Assembly: GCA_050287725.1 (NCBI GenBank)
Contig: JBNKCL010000018.1
Span: forward strand, 1-57,765
DNA length: 57,765 nt
Reading direction: 5' to 3'
Source of the DNA: CBFDBF01 sp050287725
GTDB lineage: Bacteria; Pseudomonadota; Gammaproteobacteria; Chromatiales; Chromatiaceae
Shown: in pieces, positions 32,865 through 42,013 of the stretch
Layout: each line of letters begins with the position of its first letter
Numbering within the stretch: the first letter of the stretch is position 1
Made by a program: the position numbers and the translations under genes
Notes under the pieces: model-generated
What the model saw: the letters and a program-made list of their open reading frames with translations, nothing else
Databases searched by the model: none
Told to the model about the DNA's origin: nothing

Positions 32865-34631
32865 TCACACTTCGGCATGTTCCACCCGGTTGCGGCCGCC
32901 CTGCTTGGCCTGGTATAGGGCGGCATCAACCGCTTTCAACAATTCGGCCGCATCCCTACCATGCTGTGGAGCGGCCGCGACCCCGAAGGAAACAGTCATC
33001 TTCGGCAGCTCCTTTCCATTATAGGTAAGCACAAGTTCCTCAACGGTCACGCGTGCTTTCTCCGCCACCGCCAGCGCCCCCTGCAGATCGGTTTCCGGAA
33101 GCAGCATCAGGAACTCTTCTCCGCCATAGCGGAACATAGCATCGTGTTTGCGTAATATCCCCCAGACCATCCGGGCTACAGTTTTTAACACATAATCACC
33201 GGTGATATGCCCGAATTCGTCATTAATCCTTTTGAAGTGATCGATATCAAACATCACCAGCGACAGCGGATGGTCGTGGCGTTTGGCCCGCGATAACTCC
33301 TCCTGCAGGTCCCCCTCCAGCCGATGCCGATTGTATGCGCCGGTCAAAGCGTCATGCTCCGCCTCGTGCTGCAACATACGATTGGCCTCTTCCACCTCCT
33401 CGGTCAAGGTGCTGATGAACTGAAACAGCCGACTGGTAACGCGGATATGGCGCATGCGATAATGGTCGTTATCGGAGTAGACCTGCATTTTGCTCACTTC
33501 TTTTGAAGGCGGCGTCTGGTTTTCGCGCAAAGCAACCACCACTTGACTGGAATTCAGCAACCGCAGCTTGCTGCCGAGACGGATAAATTCACCGTAGGTG
33601 AAAAATCCCGCCACCGGCGCAAGTTGCTGGAACGGCAAGGTCTCAAGCTCGGCCTCCTGTTGCAAAAAAAAGCGGCGACAGACACAGGAGTAAAGAAGAA
33701 TCGCCTCCGGATGAAAGGCCTGCAGGGCGGCGAAGGTGCCGCGCGTATCCTCCATGACCGTGTCGATATCGAGATAACCAAGGCGCGCAGTCTCTCCGCT
33801 ATATACATCAGCCACCATGACTACGGCCCCCCGGGCGTCACAGGAAACGGGGTTCCGCGCCAGAGTACTACCCTCACGCTCAACCAACAGCGGAAACTCC
33901 AACAGAAACAGTTCTTCGCCGGGATCGATACTGAGATAACGACTGTAGACATTGAAGGCGGGTTGATTGTCGATAGAAACAATACTGTTATCCATAACAT
34001 CGGTCAGGGTCATGCGCGGCCCCAACGCTTCCCACCCGAAAAAAAGATCCGTCACGATCTGTAAATTTTCGCTCTGAAATCCGATTGCGAATACCCCGGA
34101 CTCGAACGCGCCTTCGGCACCGAAAACCAGGGATTTTCCGCCTATCTCTTCAGCGCCCGCCCCGCCGCCGAACAGCGTCACCCCAGGCAACTGCACCTGG
34201 ATGCCGTCCAGCAGGCGGGCGCAGTCCAGGCTCACCGGCGGCGCGAAGAGTAATATTCCGCGCAGATTTTTCAGCTCTGAGAACGCGCGACCGATGGCCT
34301 CCGCCGTCGGGTATTCGGCTCCGCGATGGCACTCCAGCAGTACCGGATGCAGATTGGTGGCGGAGAAACAGAGTAGTGACACCACCGTCGCCCCAACCAG
34401 AACGCGGCCTTCAGCGATCTCGCCACTGGAAGAGACACCGGCCACAACGGCATGCGGGATCGCGGCCTGAAGCTTCTTCGTCAGCGCCGCGATCCATGCC
34501 GCATCCACACGTCCGGAAAACACCTGGGCCAAAACCGCGCTGGCGGAGCCGGCCGCCTCACGCACTTCCGGCCGCGCCAGGAAGTCCGCGATCTCCGCCT
34601 CGGTCGTGACGTTCGCAAGAAAATGTTTCAT
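32865..34631 (-). CDS. FIST-domain sensor diguanylate cyclase
   Basis: 588 aa from ATG at 34631 (GGA 6 nt upstream). Residues about 30-220 are a FIST_N domain and 230-370 a FIST_C domain, a cytoplasmic small-molecule sensor pair. A helical linker (LFQFISTLTEEVEEANRMLQHEAEHD, about 395-420) leads to a GGDEF domain with DALTGAYNRHRLEGDL and the active-site signature YGGEEF near 515. The signature is intact, so cyclic-di-GMP synthesis is expected, gated by the FIST ligand (amino acids are proposed for the family). No transmembrane helix. No EAL gene is nearby. Confidence 0.9.
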   Translation of the reverse strand: MKHFLANVTTEAEIADFLARPEVREAAGSASAVLAQVFSGRVDAAWIAALTKKLQAAIPHAVVAGVSSSGEIAEGRVLVGATVVSLLCFSATNLHPVLLECHRGAEYPTAEAIGRAFSELKNLRGILLFAPPVSLDCARLLDGIQVQLPGVTLFGGGAGAEEIGGKSLVFGAEGAFESGVFAIGFQSENLQIVTDLFFGWEALGPRMTLTDVMDNSIVSIDNQPAFNVYSRYLSIDPGEELFLLEFPLLVEREGSTLARNPVSCDARGAVVMVADVYSGETARLGYLDIDTVMEDTRGTFAALQAFHPEAILLYSCVCRRFFLQQEAELETLPFQQLAPVAGFFTYGEFIRLGSKLRLLNSSQVVVALRENQTPPSKEVSKMQVYSDNDHYRMRHIRVTSRLFQFISTLTEEVEEANRMLQHEAEHDALTGAYNRHRLEGDLQEELSRAKRHDHPLSLVMFDIDHFKRINDEFGHITGDYVLKTVARMVWGILRKHDAMFRYGGEEFLMLLPETDLQGALAVAEKARVTVEELVLTYNGKELPKMTVSFGVAAAPQHGRDAAELLKAVDAALYQAKQGGRNRVEHAEV

Positions 34632-34873
34632 AGCCATTCCATTGCAAAACCACCGATATGGCCGAACCGAGAATTGAATTCCAAGCGCCGGCTTTTCCGG
34701 CTTTCAATATTTTCGTCAGCCTTACGAATAACCAACAGCCGGAAAATACCGATAACCCCGACAAATATAATATAGATGAAATCCGGAAGATGACACGCAG
34801 CCCCGGCCGGTTTCACGACGCAAAGCCGGTTCCAGCGCTCCCGTTATATGCAAATCAAGAGAGGTATTTCAGC

Positions 34874-36097
34874 TCACGTCAGGGCGTTCCCACGACTTCG
34901 AACCAGAGAAAGCAATAACTCAATAACACTCACCGGCTCAACGAAAGCAAGCAAAAACCCAAACAAATCGGCATCGCTATTCATTCGGTTAGCATGCTTC
35001 ATATCCGACATTTTTCTCATGAAGCCGGAATCGGCATCCTGATTCGGAAACAAAATCCGATTCAAGCCCGCCTGAAATTGTGAGGTTTCGATTAACTTAC
35101 CTGTCTGATACCAAGGTGTCCGCACAACGAGATTTGCAATAATTGTTCTTTCCATCTCATTGAAAGGCCGTTGATCATTTAGCTGCTTAAGCTCTTCCAG
35201 ATCAGCGATGGCCTCCTGCGCCAGCAACCTGGAAACCATGATCGCCAACCGCTGCAGAATAGCCTGCCGCCGGTTCTCTTTCAGATCCATTCCCGGCGGC
35301 AGATACTCCGTCAATGGCAACTCATTACGGAGCTTACGAAGAATACCCTGACCGTATTGCAGCCATTTTCTTTTCATCTGCCCGGCCGGAAAGCGGTCAC
35401 GCAGACACCCCCTGGGTCCTGGATGCTGGCAGGCATAAAAAATCGGGCCCCCAGGCACCCGGACCCCCTTAAAGGATCTGGTCAAACGGATTGCCATCTC
35501 GTAATCCTGGCTGCGCACAAGATCCGTATCGTAACCACCGACCAGGTCATAGCATGCTTTACGCGCAAGCAGCGACGCTCCGCCCAGGTAGCAAGCCTCC
35601 AGCAGCGGAATCAACGGACCCTTTGTCTCAAGATCCGGAATCTCGGATTCCTTTACGATATCCCCCAGCTGTCCGACATCCTCCCCGCCCTGAACGATAA
35701 CCCGGCTGCCAAAACTAAACCCGTACTCCGAATATTTCACCAAAGGAGCCACGAGCCGCTCGATGGCATCCGGAAACGCCACATCATCATCATCGAAAAT
35801 CCAGACATAATCGCCAACCGCCTCCGACAGCCCGCGGTTGACGGCACCGGATTTCCCGCCATTCTCCATCTCTACGTAATCGACCTTGTCTTGATACGGC
35901 CGTATTACACTATGGGTTTCGTCGGTGGAACCGTCGTTTACCACGATCACCTGATGCGGACGTAGTGTCTGAGAAAAAATACTATCGAGACACCGGGGCA
36001 GATATTTTGCCCGGTTAAAGGTAGGTATCAGTACACTGACTTTAGGCTCTGTCCGCAACATAATCGATGCACGCTCAGAAATACGCTCCCATCCCAT
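34874..36097 (-). CDS. Family 2 glycosyltransferase
   Basis: 407 aa if ATG at 36097 is used; ATG at 36061 (MLRTEPKV) is an alternative and neither has a good ribosome site. GT-A fold: VSVLIPTFNRAKYLPRCLDSI near 20, VIVVNDGSTDE near 50, the metal-binding WIFDDDDVAFPDA near 98 and LVRSQDYEMAIRLTRSFKG near 195 (catalytic ED region). The C-terminal 150 residues are helical and not typical of the catalytic core. It probably adds a sugar to a surface polysaccharide; donor and acceptor are unknown. It stands alone, without a polysaccharide cluster. Confidence 0.85.
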   Translation of the reverse strand: MGWERISERASIMLRTEPKVSVLIPTFNRAKYLPRCLDSIFSQTLRPHQVIVVNDGSTDETHSVIRPYQDKVDYVEMENGGKSGAVNRGLSEAVGDYVWIFDDDDVAFPDAIERLVAPLVKYSEYGFSFGSRVIVQGGEDVGQLGDIVKESEIPDLETKGPLIPLLEACYLGGASLLARKACYDLVGGYDTDLVRSQDYEMAIRLTRSFKGVRVPGGPIFYACQHPGPRGCLRDRFPAGQMKRKWLQYGQGILRKLRNELPLTEYLPPGMDLKENRRQAILQRLAIMVSRLLAQEAIADLEELKQLNDQRPFNEMERTIIANLVVRTPWYQTGKLIETSQFQAGLNRILFPNQDADSGFMRKMSDMKHANRMNSDADLFGFLLAFVEPVSVIELLLSLVRSRGNALT

Positions 36098-36401
36098 ACC
36101 CCGCTAATGCGGCTCCGGCAAGGCCGGTTTGAGTACCGACACTCCAGTGGGCATACCATATTTTAATTCGATAGATCCCAACAAGTCCTATTCGTTCCCA
36201 GGAGGCAAAATGGTATAGTTGAGAAACTCGCGATTCCCGGCGGCAATATAAAACCATCTAAAGAAACTCCGAATGTGTTCTGCCGCCGAATCCACTCGAA
36301 CGCGGGTCAAGAGAGATGACATACGGCTACATGTCGTCACGACTATGATATTTGTCAACCGGGGCCGTTTGGCAGCCCGAATAATAAACAAGGGGATTTC
36401 A
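36098..36401. other. Spacer without recognised content
   Basis: 304 bp between divergent genes. I see no gene, repeat or strong promoter; only an AGGGGA ribosome site for the gene at 36402. Confidence 0.5.
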
Positions 36402-36728
36402 ATGAAACAACACCTCAACCGTATAGCACTGACCGCACTGCTGATGAGCGGACTAAGCGGGTGCGGTGGAGAACCTGCGTGGGTCGCGCCCTATGAGGAC
36501 TGCAAACAGCAAATGACCGACGCCTCGGAGAAGATGAAGAGTGAGAGGGAATCGAACAAGGACAGCGACCCTCAAACCCAGGCCATGCTCGAGACCATGA
36601 GCAACATGGCGGTCGCGATGGGGATGGAGGCCTGCGAGACCATAAAACGGATGTGCGAACCGGACCCGGACAGCGCCGCCTGTCAGGAAATAGTCCAGGA
36701 ATACCAGAAAGAAAACAGTAAAGAATAA
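36402..36728 (+). CDS. Small predicted lipoprotein
   Basis: 108 aa from ATG at 36402 (AAGGGGA 5 nt upstream). Lipobox LSGC near residue 19. The mature part is acidic and helical, with four further cysteines (DCKQQM, EACETI, RMCEPD and AACQEI) and many methionines (EKMKSERE, QAMLETMSNMAVAMGM). No known family is recognised. The even cysteine count suggests disulfides in the periplasm. It is monocistronic by context. Confidence 0.6.
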   Translation: MKQHLNRIALTALLMSGLSGCGGEPAWVAPYEDCKQQMTDASEKMKSERESNKDSDPQTQAMLETMSNMAVAMGMEACETIKRMCEPDPDSAACQEIVQEYQKENSKE

Positions 36729-36855
36729 CCGCAAAACCGGGCGCGGCGGGCGAATCCACCCGCCGCGTCACGGTCATATCTCCTGCGGGACGGCAACCCG
36801 ACCCGCTCAATCCTTTACCACCATCCCCGCACGACAAACACCGGGGCGACGAATG

Positions 36856-37497
36856 TTATCCCGCCGAAAACGGCGGCACTTCCGGGTTGAGACTGTAGCG
36901 GCCGGTGAGGGTCGCATGGGCAAGGATATGGCCCTTGATCGCCTCCCGCACCTGCGGGCCGCCAAACCCTTCCTCCACCGGACACTGTTCGATATCCAGC
37001 GCATAGAGGGTAAAAACGTAGTGGTGGGGAACACTATCGTTCCAGGGGGGGCAGGGGCCGTCGTATCCGTGGTAGCTCCCGCCCATATCGGCGTCCCCGG
37101 CGAACCAATCGGTGTAACTGTTGATACCGCGCCGCGCACCCAGCGGTCCGGGCGTCGGTCCCTTGCCGCCGGCGGTTACGCCATCGGAATCCGCCCCCAT
37201 CTCGATCATCGTCGCGCCTTCCGGGATATCCACCAGCACCCAGTGAAAAAAATCGATCCGCGGCAGGTCCGCCGGTACCGTACGGTCTTCCTGATTTACG
37301 TCATCGGGCTGACACGGTACGTCCGGGTCGTGGCAGATCAGGGCGAACGAGCGCGCCCCCTCCGGCACCTCCTCCCAGTAGAGCCTGGGATTGCGGTTGG
37401 GAGCGAACGTCACATGGTTCTTCGGATCCGGTTTGCATAAGGCGAACTCGGAAGGGATGGGATCGCCGTCCTGGAAATCAGTGCTGAAAAGCCGCAT
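36856..37497 (-). CDS. YbhB/YbcL-type PEBP family protein
   Basis: 213 aa, ATG at 37497 with AAGGGGG upstream. Phosphatidylethanolamine-binding (Raf kinase inhibitor-like) fold: RSFALICHDPDVP near 48, FFHWVLVDIPEGAT near 82, the GGSYHGYDGPCPPWNDSVPHHY anion-pocket loop near 137 and FTLYALD near 160. No signal peptide, so cytoplasmic. Bacterial members have no settled function. It is somewhat longer than E. coli YbhB (158 aa), with an extended DDVNQEDRTVPADLPRID insertion. Confidence 0.85.
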   Translation of the reverse strand: MRLFSTDFQDGDPIPSEFALCKPDPKNHVTFAPNRNPRLYWEEVPEGARSFALICHDPDVPCQPDDVNQEDRTVPADLPRIDFFHWVLVDIPEGATMIEMGADSDGVTAGGKGPTPGPLGARRGINSYTDWFAGDADMGGSYHGYDGPCPPWNDSVPHHYVFTLYALDIEQCPVEEGFGGPQVREAIKGHILAHATLTGRYSLNPEVPPFSAG

Positions 37498-37533
37498 CGT
37501 TGCCCCCTTGTTTTTCCGATCGTCGTTTTGGTC

Positions 37534-38412
37534 TTATGAGTGGCCCAGGTACTCCAACAGCAACCCGATAAATATAACCATTCCCAGATAGTTATTGTTG
37601 AGAAACGCGGCAAAGCACTCGGCCGGCCGCCGCTCGCGGATCAGGTACTGCTGGTACAACGCCAACAGGAGCGCCACCGCCAGACCCAAATAGTAGTAGA
37701 GACCGAGTTCGACCCGCAGCCCGATCAGCAGCATGATCCCCAGCATCGCCGCCTGCAACAGCCCGATCATAATGCGATCGTACTCCCCGAACAGGATGGC
37801 GGTGGACTTGATCCCGATTTTCAGGTCATCTTCCCGATCCACCATGGCGTACTGGGTATCATAGACCAGGGTCCAGATCACGGCGGCGACAAACAGCAGC
37901 CACCCGACCGCCGGCACGCTCCCGGTGACGGCCATGAAGGCCATCGGAACCGCCCAACCGAAGGCGATGCCAAGCACCAACTGCGGCAGATGGGTATAAC
38001 GTTTGACGAACGGATAAGCAATCGCCAGCGGCAGGGCCACAAACGACATCAGAACGGTTTCCCAGCTCAGCAACAGCACCAGCAGAAAGGCGCAGAGGGC
38101 GAGTATCGCAAACACCATCAGCGCCTCCCAGGGCATGATCAACCCGGTGGCCAACGGACGTTCGCGGGTACGTTCCACATGGCCGTCGAAATCACGATCG
38201 GCAAAGTCGTTGATGGCGCAACCGGCGGAGCGCATCAGGGTGACGCCAAGTATAAAAATCAACACGATCTTCGGGTCCGGGCGCCCGTTCCCGGCGATCC
38301 AGAGCGCCCAGAGCGCGGGCCACAACAGCAGCAGGATGCCGATCGGCCGATGCAACCGGGCGAGATAACCGTAACGTGTAAGCCGGGCGCGCAACTCTTG
38401 CAGCATACTCAT
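37534..38412 (-). CDS. ubiA: 4-hydroxybenzoate polyprenyltransferase
   Basis: 292 aa from ATG at 38412, overlapping the ubiC stop (ATGA). About nine membrane helices; the first prenyl-diphosphate motif INDFADRDFDGHVERTRERP is near 67, and the second, YAMVDREDDLKIGIKSTA, near 187. It attaches the polyprenyl tail to 4-hydroxybenzoate in ubiquinone synthesis at the inner membrane, using the product of UbiC directly upstream. Confidence 0.95.
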   Translation of the reverse strand: MSMLQELRARLTRYGYLARLHRPIGILLLLWPALWALWIAGNGRPDPKIVLIFILGVTLMRSAGCAINDFADRDFDGHVERTRERPLATGLIMPWEALMVFAILALCAFLLVLLLSWETVLMSFVALPLAIAYPFVKRYTHLPQLVLGIAFGWAVPMAFMAVTGSVPAVGWLLFVAAVIWTLVYDTQYAMVDREDDLKIGIKSTAILFGEYDRIMIGLLQAAMLGIMLLIGLRVELGLYYYLGLAVALLLALYQQYLIRERRPAECFAAFLNNNYLGMVIFIGLLLEYLGHS

Positions 38413-38999
38413 GCCGCGCATTCCCGAATCGCAGGCAAAAAGACCTCATTGACCAACAGCGATGCATCCCGCAAGTGGAACAGCGTGCGCCGCCCCCAAA
38501 TCTCTGCGGGGCACTGCTCCAAACCGGCAGTAGCGGCGCTGAACAGGGGGTGACGCGGCAACAACCGGGCCACCTCCATCTGCCCCCGGCGCATATGCGG
38601 ATCGGCGAATAACACCTCTCCGAGCGGTCGTTCCCCGAGCAGCGTCAGACGTTTGGCCGGACCCCGCAGGCTCACAACCGGAATAACCGTACGCGCAAAA
38701 ACCAACGGCACCTCATGACACAGCAGTTCTACCTCGCGCACCACCGCGGTCGCCCCGCGACGGATTCGCAACAGACGCCGTTCGCTGCCGAGCGGCCGGC
38801 CCCACCCCTGATGCAGCAGATGGACGCGAAATCCGCCGCCGCAACAACCCTTGAGGCGGGCGGTCAGCGAACCGGTATCGCGCAGCCAGTCGATCAGATC
38901 CGCCGGAACGGTCAAGCGTGACAACCCTTCCACCCGGACCCAGTTGGGTTCGCTCACAGAGGTTGCTGCCGAAATCTGATTCAAACGAGAGACCTTCAA
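38409..38999 (-). CDS. ubiC: Chorismate pyruvate-lyase
   Basis: 196 aa, ATG at 38999. Makes 4-hydroxybenzoate from chorismate, the first committed step to ubiquinone. The family pattern is present: LIDWLRDTGSLTARLK near 35, REVELLCHEVPLVFARTVIP near 87, LGEVLFADPHMRRGQMEVARL near 126 and WGRRTLFHL near 169. The 4-bp overlap with ubiA couples the two. It is 28 bp from recG, all on the same strand in the order recG-ubiC-ubiA. Confidence 0.92.
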   Translation of the reverse strand: MKVSRLNQISAATSVSEPNWVRVEGLSRLTVPADLIDWLRDTGSLTARLKGCCGGGFRVHLLHQGWGRPLGSERRLLRIRRGATAVVREVELLCHEVPLVFARTVIPVVSLRGPAKRLTLLGERPLGEVLFADPHMRRGQMEVARLLPRHPLFSAATAGLEQCPAEIWGRRTLFHLRDASLLVNEVFLPAIRECAA

Positions 39000-39030
39000 A
39001 AAAAATGATCGCCTATTATGGCACAGCGGA

Positions 39031-41151
39031 TCAGGCGTGGATGTACCGCTCCCGACCGCCGATCCAGCGCCGCAGCAGCGGCGCCACCCGCTCCGGGTAG
39101 CGTTCCAGCAAAAGCGACGCCGCCCGTTGCACTTCCGGCAGCAACGGCTGATCGCGCAGCAAATCGGCGATCCGGAACTGCATCACGCCGGTCTGACGTG
39201 TACCCAGCACCTCTCCCGGCCCCCGCAACTCCAGATCCTTCTGAGCGATGACGAAGCCGTCGTTGCTCTCGCGCAGCACCGCCAGCCGCTCCTGGGCGTC
39301 GCCGGTGAGAGGATGATGGTACATCAGCACACAGTGGCTCTCCACCGCACCGCGTCCCACCCGCCCCCGCAACTGATGCAGTTGCGCCAGCCCCAACCGC
39401 TCGGGATTCTCGACGATCATGAGACTGGCGTTGGGCACATCCACCCCCACCTCGATCACGGTGGTAGCCACCAGCAGATCCAGCTCCCCCGCCTGAAAGG
39501 CGCGCATCACCGTCGCCTTCTCTTTGCTTTTGAGACGCCCGTGCACCAGTCCCACCCGCAGTTCCGGCAGCGCCTCCCGCATCAATGCGAAGGTATCCTC
39601 CGCCGCCTGGCACTGCAGCGCCTCGGACTCCTCAATCAGGGTGCAGACCCAGTAGGCCTGCCGCCCCTGGCGGCAAGCGGCCCGCACCCGCTCCAGCACC
39701 TCCTCCCGGCGGCTGTCCGGAATCGCCACGGTGGTGACCGGCCGCCGCCCCGGCGGCAGTTCGTCGATCACCGAGACATCCAGGTCCGCATAGGCGGTCA
39801 TCGCCAGGGTCCGGGGGATGGGGGTGGCGGTCATGATGAGCTGATGCGGCACCCGCCCCCCGCGTCGCCCCTTCTCCCGCAGGGCCATGCGCTGATGCAC
39901 CCCGAAACGATGCTGCTCGTCCACGATCACCAGCCCGAGCGCCCCGAACCGGACCCCCTCCTGGAACAGCGCGTGGGTGCCTACCGCCAGCCGGGTGGTC
40001 CCCGCTTCCAGGCCCTGCAACACCTTCTCGCGCGACTTCCCCTTATGGCGCCCGGTGAGCCAGCCCACCTCGATCCCCAGCGGCTCCAGCCAGTTCTGAA
40101 AGCTGCGCAGGTGCTGCTCCGCCAGCAGTTCGGTAGGCGCCATCAAGGCCACCTGGTGCTCCGCCTCCACCGTCTGCAAAGCGGCCAGGGCGGCCACCAC
40201 CGTCTTGCCAGACCCCACGTCCCCCTGCACCAGACGCAGCATCGGGTGCCCCTGCTCCAGGTCGGTTCGAATCTCCTTCACCACACGTTGCTGGGCCGTA
40301 GTCAGAGAGAACGGTAACTGCCCCAGCAACCGTCCGCACAGGACGCCGTCCCCCGCCAGGGGCGGGGCATCCGCCCGTTGCTGCCGCTGCCGCAGTTGCC
40401 GCAAGGCGAGTTGGTGGGAGAGCAGTTCCTCGAAGGCGAGCCGCCGCTGGGCAGGGTGGCGCCCCGCCTGCAACAGTTCCAGATCGGCATCCGGCGGCGG
40501 CCGGTGCAGATAGCCGATGGCCGCACCCAACTCCGGCAGCCGCAGCCGTTTCAGCAGCTCCGCCGGCAGCCACTCGGGCAGTCCGTCGGGCTGCGCCTGC
40601 AACCGTTGCAGCGCCTGCTCGGTCAGGTTGCGCCAGGTGAGCTGATGCATCCCCTCGGTGGAGGGGTAGACCGGGGTGAGGGTCTCTTCCATCCCCCCCG
40701 CCTCCTGGGGGTCCACCCGCCGGTACTCCGGATGAATCATCTCCAGGCTGGCGGGGCCGGCGCGTACCTCCCCGTAACAGCGGAGCCGCACACCGCGCAC
40801 CAGGGACGCCTTCTGGGCGGCGGTGAAATGAAAGAAGCGCAGCAGGAGGAAGCCGGTGCCGTCGGCCACCCGCACCAGCAGGGAGCGGCGGCGCCCGAAC
40901 CGGATGTCCGCCAGTTCGACCGTGCCCTCCACCACTGCCTGGTCGCCGGGGCGTACCGCCCCGATGGGTGTAATGCGGGTACGGTCCTGATAGCGGAACG
41001 GGAGATGAAACAGCACATCCTGCACCGTTTCCACGCCGATAGCGGCCAGCCGCTCGGCGTTGCGGGAACCCACCCCCTTCAGCCGGGTGACCGGGGTTTG
41101 GTCCAGACCCTCCCTGCCGTCCGTCTCAGGCAATCGGGCCTCTCCATCCAT
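39031..41151 (-). CDS. recG: ATP-dependent DNA helicase RecG
   Basis: 706 aa from ATG at 41151; the long open frame upstream is antisense to the genes at 41248-41562. Wedge/OB domain about 20-200 (VTRLKGVGSRNAERLAAIGV near 21); helicase motifs GDVGSGKTVVAAL near 300, IVDEQHRFGVHQR near 393, MTATPIPRTLAMTAY near 430 and QLRGRVGRG near 585. Remodels stalled replication forks. It starts the recG-ubiC-ubiA set. In many relatives spoT and ridA precede it directly; here argE, yjbQ and a MTH1187 gene lie between recG and ridA. Confidence 0.96.
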   Translation of the reverse strand: MDGEARLPETDGREGLDQTPVTRLKGVGSRNAERLAAIGVETVQDVLFHLPFRYQDRTRITPIGAVRPGDQAVVEGTVELADIRFGRRRSLLVRVADGTGFLLLRFFHFTAAQKASLVRGVRLRCYGEVRAGPASLEMIHPEYRRVDPQEAGGMEETLTPVYPSTEGMHQLTWRNLTEQALQRLQAQPDGLPEWLPAELLKRLRLPELGAAIGYLHRPPPDADLELLQAGRHPAQRRLAFEELLSHQLALRQLRQRQQRADAPPLAGDGVLCGRLLGQLPFSLTTAQQRVVKEIRTDLEQGHPMLRLVQGDVGSGKTVVAALAALQTVEAEHQVALMAPTELLAEQHLRSFQNWLEPLGIEVGWLTGRHKGKSREKVLQGLEAGTTRLAVGTHALFQEGVRFGALGLVIVDEQHRFGVHQRMALREKGRRGGRVPHQLIMTATPIPRTLAMTAYADLDVSVIDELPPGRRPVTTVAIPDSRREEVLERVRAACRQGRQAYWVCTLIEESEALQCQAAEDTFALMREALPELRVGLVHGRLKSKEKATVMRAFQAGELDLLVATTVIEVGVDVPNASLMIVENPERLGLAQLHQLRGRVGRGAVESHCVLMYHHPLTGDAQERLAVLRESNDGFVIAQKDLELRGPGEVLGTRQTGVMQFRIADLLRDQPLLPEVQRAASLLLERYPERVAPLLRRWIGGRERYIHA

Positions 41152-41247
41152 GACTGTGACTGTTTTCCGACGTCTTTCGCATGCTTTGCTTTTTTCCCGG
41201 CGGTTGTCGTACCTTAGCACTCCACGCGCTGTTGCAGGAGAGCCCTT

Positions 41248-41562
41248 ATGTCCGTACTTCTTGAGTTCGCCATGTTCCCCACCGATCAGGGGGAGAGCGT
41301 CAGCGCCTACGTCAGCCGGGTGCTCGAGATGATCCGGGAGAGCGGCATCCCGTACCAGCTCACCCCCATGGGCACCATCCTCGAGACCGAAACGCTGGAG
41401 CAGGCGCTGGCGGTGGTGCAACAGGCGGGCGCCGTGCTGGACCAGGCGGGCTGCAACCGGATCTACTCCTCCCTCAAACTGGACATCCGCAAGGGTAAGT
41501 CGAATCGGCTGCAGGGAAAAGTGGCGTCGATCCGGGAACGGATCGGCGAGGTGGCCACCTGA
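41248..41562 (+). CDS. MTH1187-family thiamine-binding protein
   Basis: 104 aa, ATG at 41248 with a GGAGAG ribosome site. It matches the small ferredoxin-like-fold MTH1187/YkoF-like family: VLLEFAMFPTDQGESVSAYVSRVLEMIRESGI at the start, YQLTPMGTILET near 37 and KLDIRKGKSNRLQGKVASI near 77. Members bind thiamine or its pyrimidine. The neighbouring YjbQ gene, 22 bp on, also belongs to a thiamine-linked family, which supports a shared role in thiamine handling. Confidence 0.8.
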   Translation: MSVLLEFAMFPTDQGESVSAYVSRVLEMIRESGIPYQLTPMGTILETETLEQALAVVQQAGAVLDQAGCNRIYSSLKLDIRKGKSNRLQGKVASIRERIGEVAT

Positions 41563-41584
41563 GCCCTTCGGACCGGAACCGCGC

Positions 41585-42001
41585 ATGATTCATCAGGAGC
41601 ACCTGCAGATCGCCACCCGGGGGCGCGGCGCCTCCGAGATCACCGGCGAGGTGGCGGGAGTGATCGCGCGCGCCGGCATCACTACCGGCCTGTGTCATCT
41701 CTTCCTGCATCACACCAGCGCCTCCCTCTGCCTGTGCGAAAACGCCGACCCGACGGTGCTGCGCGACCTGGAGGAGTTCATGGGCAGAATGGTGCCGGAC
41801 GGCGACCCCCGGTTCCGTCACACCCTGGAGGGACCGGACGACATGCCGGCACATATCCGCTCCGTCCTCACCGGCAACGACCTCACCATCCCGGTAACCG
41901 CCGGCCGCGGCGGGCTCGGAACCTGGCAGGGGATCTTCCTCTGGGAACAACGCACCCGGCCCCACAGCCGAAAGCTGACCGTAACGGTGCAGGGAGAGTA
42001 A
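41585..42001 (+). CDS. YjbQ family (UPF0047) protein, secondary thiamine-phosphate synthase type
   Basis: 138 aa, ATG at 41585. Signature LCHLFLHHTSASLCLCENADP near 37 with two adjacent histidines, FRHTLEGPDDMPAHIRSVLTG near 79 and a closing GTWQGIFLWEQR. The family has weak thiamine-phosphate synthase activity in vitro; the native role is unsettled. It lies between a thiamine-binding protein gene and argE, all on the plus strand with gaps of 22 and 12 bp. Confidence 0.85.
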   Translation: MIHQEHLQIATRGRGASEITGEVAGVIARAGITTGLCHLFLHHTSASLCLCENADPTVLRDLEEFMGRMVPDGDPRFRHTLEGPDDMPAHIRSVLTGNDLTIPVTAGRGGLGTWQGIFLWEQRTRPHSRKLTVTVQGE

Positions 42002-42013
42002 GCTCTTACCTTT

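Noticed and set aside
41152..41586. N-terminal extension of RecG by 145 residues
   Set aside because: That stretch is antisense to the MTH1187-family gene at 41248, and homologous RecG begins near the ATG at 41151.
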